Part shown: piece after piece, positions 57,816 through 64,000 of the stretch | Layout: every line of letters begins with the position of its first letter | How positions within the stretch are numbered: position 1 is the stretch's first letter | Origin: Escarpia spicata | Lineage: Eukaryota > Annelida > Polychaeta > Sabellida > Siboglinidae | Reading direction: 5' to 3' | Assembly (NCBI GenBank): GCA_963995525.1 | Contig: OZ023214.1 | Coordinates: 41,521,183 to 41,585,182, forward strand | Length of the DNA stretch: 64,000 bases | Made by a program: the position numbers and the translations under genes | The notes under the pieces: model-generated | The model's input: the letters and a program-made list of their open reading frames with translations, nothing else | The model's database searches: none | Told to the model about the DNA's origin: nothing

Positions 57816-58524
57816 GGTGGAACTTCATGTTAATTTGTGCAGTTAGTTTCAGCAATTATTTTTTTGATATATCTTATGTCAGCCACTAAGAGTAATGTTG
57901 AACCCAATAAATTAAAATACGGTCACTAGTCCCCTATAATTAGCTTCATAAAACATTAGGGTCATTTATGATATAGCCATCATCTGTTGGGAGCAAATAG
58001 GGTGTCTGAAAATAGGGCATCCATTGTTTGCAGCCTGGTGAAACTAAGGACACTTCTGTTGATCATGAGTGACTTCAGCCAATCAATACTGGACACTACT
58101 TAACAGCCATTCATAGTAAGGTTCCCGCCTACTGCAGCAGTGATCAATAGAGTTCAGAAATATAATCAGGTTCAGGTAGACATAGCAGGTGAGACACGAT
58201 CAACCACAGCGTTATCTTGGCAAGAGTTACCACAGGACTCGATTACATATCACAAGTACACACTTGCTCCACGGTTCTACTTCTACGCCTCCGTAATCCA
58301 CGGCAGGACGTAGCACTCTGTGAGACATTTTCACTTGCCAGTCTTTGGCTGTTCTTGACAAAAACTGTAGTAATGCATTGGTAATATTGTCATGTCATTG
58401 TCTCTTGTTCTTTATCTGTTCTTGTTTGTCATACAGTTATTCTCTTGGTGTGTACATTCTTTCATTCTTTCTCAATAGAATATTGTACAATGTAAGTATC
58501 CTAGCTTTGCTATAGACAACATTT

Positions 58525-58945
58525 ACATGACGCATAGCAAATGTTTCGGCTGTCTTTAAAAAAGGAGATAAGCACTTACCAGAAAACTACCGCCCTATCT
58601 TCCTGACATCGATCCCATGCAAGATTCTTGAACACATAATCTACCGCCACATCATGACCTACCTAGTAGAGCACAACATCCTAACACACCTAAACCATGG
58701 CTTCAGAGCAGGCTTCTCCTGCGAAACACAACACCTAACCACCACGCATGACCTATTCTCTTCTTTCGACTCTGGAACTCAAGTAGACATAGCAATATTA
58801 GACTTTAGCAAGGCTTCTGACACAGTCCCCCACACAAACTCTATATATATTTTTTCTAATTTGTTACTTATTTTTAATAGAATTCTGTACAGTTTTTTGC
58901 TAATGGATGTTAAACCAAGGCTATCTGAGAGTGTCTGTACCTGGT
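58525..58945 (+). mobile_element. LINE RT fragment, array copy B
   Basis: Same RT segment, running on through VDIAILDFSKASDTVPHT and then joining unrelated AT-rich sequence (NSIYIFSNLL). The D-F-S-K-A-x-D block contains the first catalytic aspartate region; the remaining RT is missing. Confidence 0.88.
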
Positions 58946-60189
58946 AACTATATTGAAGGTATACTGCCTACAAAATTGCATTTAGTGAGCCCAATGTTCA
59001 TGGTACATATTAAAACATAACGTAGATTCCAGGGCTGCATTTGATGCACATGTAAATATTAATGTTGGCATTCAAGTACAGGGCTGCATTTGAATGGGCA
59101 TTTAAATGTTTAATATTCAAGTACATCTGTCACGAAGCCTGATGGTAAGAATAGAAGAAGTGAAGTCTGGCAAGTTGACAGAAGTGACCTGGTAACTGTC
59201 CCAATGGTGATCTAACTACACCTACATCTACTCAAGCACAGGCTGTTATGTTTGTTGAATGGAGAATGTAAGTATCATACCTGTGCTGTAAACAACATTT
59301 ACATGATATATAATACAACTTAACTGTAAAATAATAATGTTTCTGTCTATGCACATGGTTGTTGACAACCACATGCTACTAGTGAAACTATAATTCATCA
59401 AAAATATGCATGACTGAAGATAGATATGTTAAACAAAATTACACTGTTTCCAAAAATCAATCCATTTCCATCTTCTTGTGGTGGAACTTCATGTTAATTT
59501 GTGCAGTTAGTTTCAGCAATTATTTTTTTGATATATCTTATGTCAGCCACTAAGAGTAATGTTTAACCCAATAAATTAAAATACGGTCACTAGTCCCCTA
59601 TAATTAGCTTCATAAAACATTAGGGTCATTTATGATATAGCCAACATCTGTTGGGAGCAAATAGGGTGTCTGAAAATAGGGCGTCCATTGTTTGCAGCCT
59701 GGTGAAACTAAGGACACTTCTGTTGATCATGAGTGACTTCAGCCAATCAATACTGGACACTACTTAACAGCCATTCATAGTAAGGTTCCCGCCTACTGCA
59801 GCAGTGATCAATAGAGTTCAGAAATATAATCAGGTTCAGGTAGACATAGCAGGTGAGACACGATCAACCACAGCGTTATCTTGGCAAGAGTTACCGCAGG
59901 ACTCGATTACATATCACAAGTACACACTTGCTCCACGGTTCTACTTCTACGCCTCCGTAATCCACGGCAGGACGTAGCACTCTGTGAGACATTTTCACTT
60001 GCCAGTCTTTGGCTGTTCTTGACAAAAACTGTAGTAATGCATTGGTAATATTGTCATGTCATTGTCTCTTGTTCTTTATCTGTTCTTGTTTGTCATACAG
60101 TTATTCTCTTGGTGTGTACATTCTTTCATTCTTTCTCAATAGAATATTGTACAATGTAAGTATCCTAGCTTTGCTATAGACAACATTTA

Positions 60190-60611
60190 CATGACGCATA
60201 GCAAATGTTTCGGCTGTCTTTAAAAAAGGAGATAAGCACTTACCAGAAAACTACCGCCCTATCTTCCTGACATCGGTCCCATGCAAGATTCTTGAACACA
60301 TAATCTACCGCAACATCATGACCTACCTAGTAGAGCACAACATCCTAACACAACTAAACCATGGCTTCAGAGCAGGCTTCTCCTGCGAAACACAACACCT
60401 AACCACCACGCATGACCTATTCTCTTCTTTCGACTCTGGAACTCAAGTAGACATAGCAATATTAGACTTTAGCAAGGCTTCTGACACAGTCCCCCACACA
60501 AACTCTATATATATTTTTTCTAATTTGTTACTTATTTTTAATAAAATTCTATACAGTTTTTTGCTAATGGATGTTAAACCAAGGCTATCTGAGAGTGTCT
60601 GTACCTGGTAA
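60190..60611 (+). mobile_element. LINE RT fragment, array copy C
   Basis: Nearly identical to copy B, including the same junction after DTVPHT, so B and C were duplicated after that junction formed. Confidence 0.88.
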
Positions 60612-61974
60612 CTATATTGAAGGTATACTGCCTACAAAATTGCATTTAGTGAGCCCAATGTTCATGGTACATATTAAAACATAACGTAGATTCCAGGGCT
60701 GCATTTGATGCACATGTAAATATTTAATATTCAAGTACATCTGTCACGAAGCCTGATGGTAAGAATAGAAGAAGTGAAGTCTGGCAAGTTGACAGAAGTG
60801 ACCTGGTAACTGTCCCAATGGTGATCTAACTACACCTACATCTACTCAAGCACAGGCTGTTATGTTTGTTGAATGGAGAATGTAAGTATCATACCTGTGC
60901 TGTAAACAACATTTACATGATATATAATACAACTTAACTGTAAAATAATAATGTTTCTGTCTATGCACATGGTTGTTGACAACCACATGCTACTAGTGAA
61001 ACTATAATTCATCAAAAATATGCATGACTGAAGATAGATATGTTAAACAAAATTACACTGTTTCCAAAAATCAATCCATTTCCATCTTCTTGTGGTGGAA
61101 CTTCATGTTAATTTGTGCAGTTAGTTTCAGCAATTATTTTTTTGATATATCTTATGTCAGCCACTAAGAGTAATGTTGAACCCAATAAATTAAAATACGG
61201 TCACTAGTCCCCTATAATTAGTTCATAAAACATTAGGGTCATTTATGATATAGCCAACATCTGTTGGGAGCAAATAGGGTGTCTGAAAATAGGGCGTCCA
61301 TTGTTTGCAGCCTGGTGAAACTAAGGACACTTCTGTTGATCATGAGTGACTTCAGCCAATCAATACTGAACACTACTTAACAGCCATTCATAGTAAGGTT
61401 CCCGCCTACTGCAGCAGTGATCAATAGAGTTCAGAAATATAATCAGGTTCAGGCAGACATAGCAGGTGAGACACGATCAACCACAGCGTTATCTTGGCAA
61501 GAGTTACCGCAGGACTCGATTACATATCACAAGTACACACTTGCTCCACGGTTCTACTTCTACGCCTCCGTAATCCACGGCAGGACGTAGCACTCTGTGA
61601 GACATTTTCACTTGCCAGTCTTTGGCTGTTCTTGACAAAAACTGTAGTAATGCATTGGTAATATTGTCATGTCATTGTCTCTTGTTTCTTGTTCTTTATC
61701 TGTTCTTGTTTGTCATACAGTTATTCTCTTGGTGTGTACATTCTTTCATTCTTTCTCAATAGAATATTGTACAACATTCTATAGAAGTTGGAGTAACCAT
61801 AGGTAGAATTCAACAGAATATTCTATAGAATTGTATAGAATTTTACAATGGTATCAATATTTGATATAATTCTATAGAAACTTTATATATATTTTCTAAT
61901 TTGTTACTTATTTTTAATAGAATTCAATGATTGTTGAATGGAGAATGTAAGTATCCTAGCTTTGCTATAGACAA

Positions 61975-62342
61975 CATTTACATGACGCATAGCAAATGTT
62001 TCGGCTGTCTTTAAAAAAGGAGATAAGCACTTACCAGAAAACTACCGCCCTATCTTCCTGACATCGGTCCCATGCAAGATTCTTGAACACATAATCTACC
62101 GCAACATCATGACCTACCTAGTAGAGCACAACATCCTAACACAACTAAACCATGGCTTCAGAGCAGGCTTCTCCTGCGAAACACAACACCTAACCACCAC
62201 GCATGACCTATTCTCTTCTTTCGACTCTGGAACTCAAGTAGACATAGCAATATTAGACTTTAGCAAGGCTTCTGACACAGTCCCCCACACAAAACTCCTC
62301 CATAAATTATCTCACTATGGCATAACCTATATGAAACTATAA
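61975..62342 (+). mobile_element. LINE RT fragment, array copy D
   Basis: Same segment, but it continues past the junction with KLLHKLSHYGI, the normal next block of this RT family, before ending at TYMKL. It is thus the least truncated copy and probably nearest to the ancestral state. Confidence 0.88.
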
Positions 62343-63479
62343 TTCATCAAAAATATGCATGACTGGGGACAGATATGTTAAACAAAATTACACTATTTCC
62401 AAAAATCAATACATTTCCGTCTTCTTGTAAATTAAAATAGGGTCACTAGTCCCCAATATTATCCCCAATGAAGCTAAGCTAGACGTGAGGTAAGACTTTA
62501 CAGAGAAGGAAATTAAATATACTGGTGTTCATGAGTGACCTCGGCCAAACAATACTGAACACTACTTAACAGCTATTCATAGTAAAGTTCCCTCCTACTG
62601 CAGCAGTGATCAAAAGAGTTCAGAAATACAATCAGGTTCAGGTAGACGTAGCAGGTGAGACACGATCAACAACAGCGTTATCTTGGCAAGAGTTACCACA
62701 GGACTCGATTACATATCACAAGTACACACTTGCTCCACGGTTCTACTTCTACGCCTCCGTAATCCACGGCAGGACGTAGCACTATGCGAGACATTTCCAT
62801 CTGCCAGTCTTTGGCTGTTCTTGTCAAAAACTAAAGCATTGGTAATATTCTAAGGTTCCCGCCTACTGCAGCAGTGATCAATAGAGTTCAGAAATATAAT
62901 CAGGTTCAGGCAGACATAGCAGGTGAGACACGATCAACAACAGCGTTATCTTGGCAAGAGTTACCACAGGACTCGATTACATATCACAAGTACACACTTG
63001 CTCCACGGTTCTACTTCTACGCCTCCGTAATCCACGGCAGGACGTAGCACTATGCGAGACATTTCCATCTGCCAGTCTTTGGCTGTTCTTGTCAAAAACT
63101 AAAGCATTGGTAATATTCTTATGTCACTGTCTCTTGCTTCTTGTTCTTTATCTGTTCTTGTTTGTCGTTTAGTTATTCTCTTGGTGTGTACATTCTTTCA
63201 TTCTTTCTCAATAGAATATTGTATAACATTCTATAGCAGTTGGAGTGATCAAATGTAGAATTCAACAGAATATTCTATAGAATTGTATAGAATTTTACAA
63301 CGGTATCAATATTTGATAGAATTGTATAGAAACTCTCTCTCTCTATATATATATGCGCCCCCAACATATACATCCTCCTATACAAAGCAACAATGCAAGA
63401 CAATCTAATTTCTAGATTTTCTAATTTGTTACTTATTTTTAATCGAATTCTAAAAATGTTTTGCTAATGGATGTTAAAT

Positions 63480-63830
63480 AGTTTTGCAGGTTAAACCAAG
63501 GCTATCTGAAAGTGTCTGTACCTGGTAACTATGTCGAAGGTATACTGCCTGACAAATTGCATTTAATGAGCCCAAGACAGTGTTACGTATTAGAATATTG
63601 CGCCTGCAATATGTTCAAATTGTAAACAAAACACTAAATTTGTAGAAAGAACTGTCATTGGCATGTATTGCAGATGCACGTGCCCCCAACTGCAAATACC
63701 TTTGAAGTTGGATGGTTCCTACACTCTTTAAATTAGGATGGTTTTCCATGGATTCACTGAATTTCATGCTAATAATTACCACCCCTGATTGATTGCTGGC
63801 AATGGAACAGACAACCTCACTATAACTGGG
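63480..63830. repeat. Dispersed repeat, second long copy
   Basis: Collinear with 45930-46230. The 98-codon minus-strand frame across 63615-63911 is not recognisable as any protein and is probably a chance ORF in this repeat. Confidence 0.75.
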
Positions 63831-64000
63831 ATTTAATTTTTGCATCATGTTCAACATTTTACTTTCTATGGCCCTTTGTGTCGGTCTTAATTCAGTACTT
63901 CGGGGAGTCATTGCTTTCTGCTTGCAAAATTAGATTACACTGTACATGCAACAGTGATTTCACTTTACAACTATTTATAAAATACTTACACTTCATACAA

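Larger units (their letters stand above)
56330..63480 (+). repeat. Tandem array of about 1.6-kb units carrying RT fragments
   Basis: Units restart at the shared sequence ggtggaacttcatgttaatt at 57812, 59476 and 61091 (spacing 1664 and 1615 bp). Diverged part-units lie on both sides. Each full unit has a roughly 300-bp conserved block containing gttatcttggcaagagttacc, a CT/AT-rich block and a LINE RT fragment. The part-unit block is itself duplicated at about 62600-62850 and 62855-63110. The region is upstream of exchanger exon a, presumably an intron. Confidence 0.9.

Noticed and set aside
62951..63172. 73-codon frame with hydrophobic end
   Set aside because: It falls in a repeated block of the tandem array that carries stops or shifts in the other copies; not a gene.
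63615..63911. 98-codon minus-strand frame considered as an upstream exchanger exon
   Set aside because: It lacks the expected membrane segment before GFHL, has no donor in the right phase, and overlaps a dispersed repeat.

Overview
The window is animal (metazoan) genomic DNA, most likely from a marine invertebrate. Its genes are split by long introns with canonical GT-AG splice sites. Introns and spacers are full of microsatellites, minisatellites, MITE-like inverted repeats and decayed non-LTR retrotransposons. No bacterial-style operons, CRISPR arrays, tRNA or rRNA genes were seen. The phylum cannot be fixed from the sequence alone.

Two protein genes can be assembled exon by exon, both on the minus strand. 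The first (28389 down to 3715) is a complete five-exon APCDD1, the secreted or membrane-anchored Wnt inhibitor. It has a signal-peptide exon, an exon ending in the conserved G-x-W-x-S start of the first APCDD1 domain, and three further exons. All splice phases agree (1, 2, 1, 0) and give 524 residues. The second (55962 down to 33084) is the 3' part of a plasma-membrane Na+/H+ exchanger of the NHE3-like SLC9A group. Eleven exons encode 786 residues from the early membrane segments to the stop codon, and all ten exon joins agree in phase. The N-terminal exon or exons should lie beyond base 64000. About 4.7 kb separates the exchanger stop from the APCDD1 start.

Layout by region: 1-3.7 kb is repeat-bearing sequence 3' of APCDD1. 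3.7-28.4 kb is APCDD1, whose introns hold a CR1-like relic, a (CT)n/(TATC)n tract, a 43-bp minisatellite and another LINE relic. 28.4-28.6 kb is a CpG-rich candidate promoter. 28.6-33.1 kb is the spacer, with a LINE fragment just past the exchanger stop. 33.1-56.0 kb is the exchanger, with five minisatellite or tandem arrays, at least three MITE-like elements, a Penelope-like fragment and several LINE fragments in its introns or last exon. 56.0-64.0 kb is probably its upstream intron and is filled with a roughly 1.6-kb tandem repeat carrying reverse-transcriptase pieces.

The most unusual theme is tandem repeats touching splice sites. A 32-bp minisatellite repeats the 5' splice site of exchanger exon 5, including the last 24 coding bases. 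A 43-bp minisatellite repeats an acceptor-like tract directly in front of APCDD1 exon 2. Purine tracts abut the donors of APCDD1 exon 4 and exchanger exon 1. The exchanger also has a coding 21-bp minisatellite in its cytoplasmic tail. The genes act in different processes (Wnt inhibition; pH and Na+ homeostasis), and nothing here suggests they work together beyond being neighbours.
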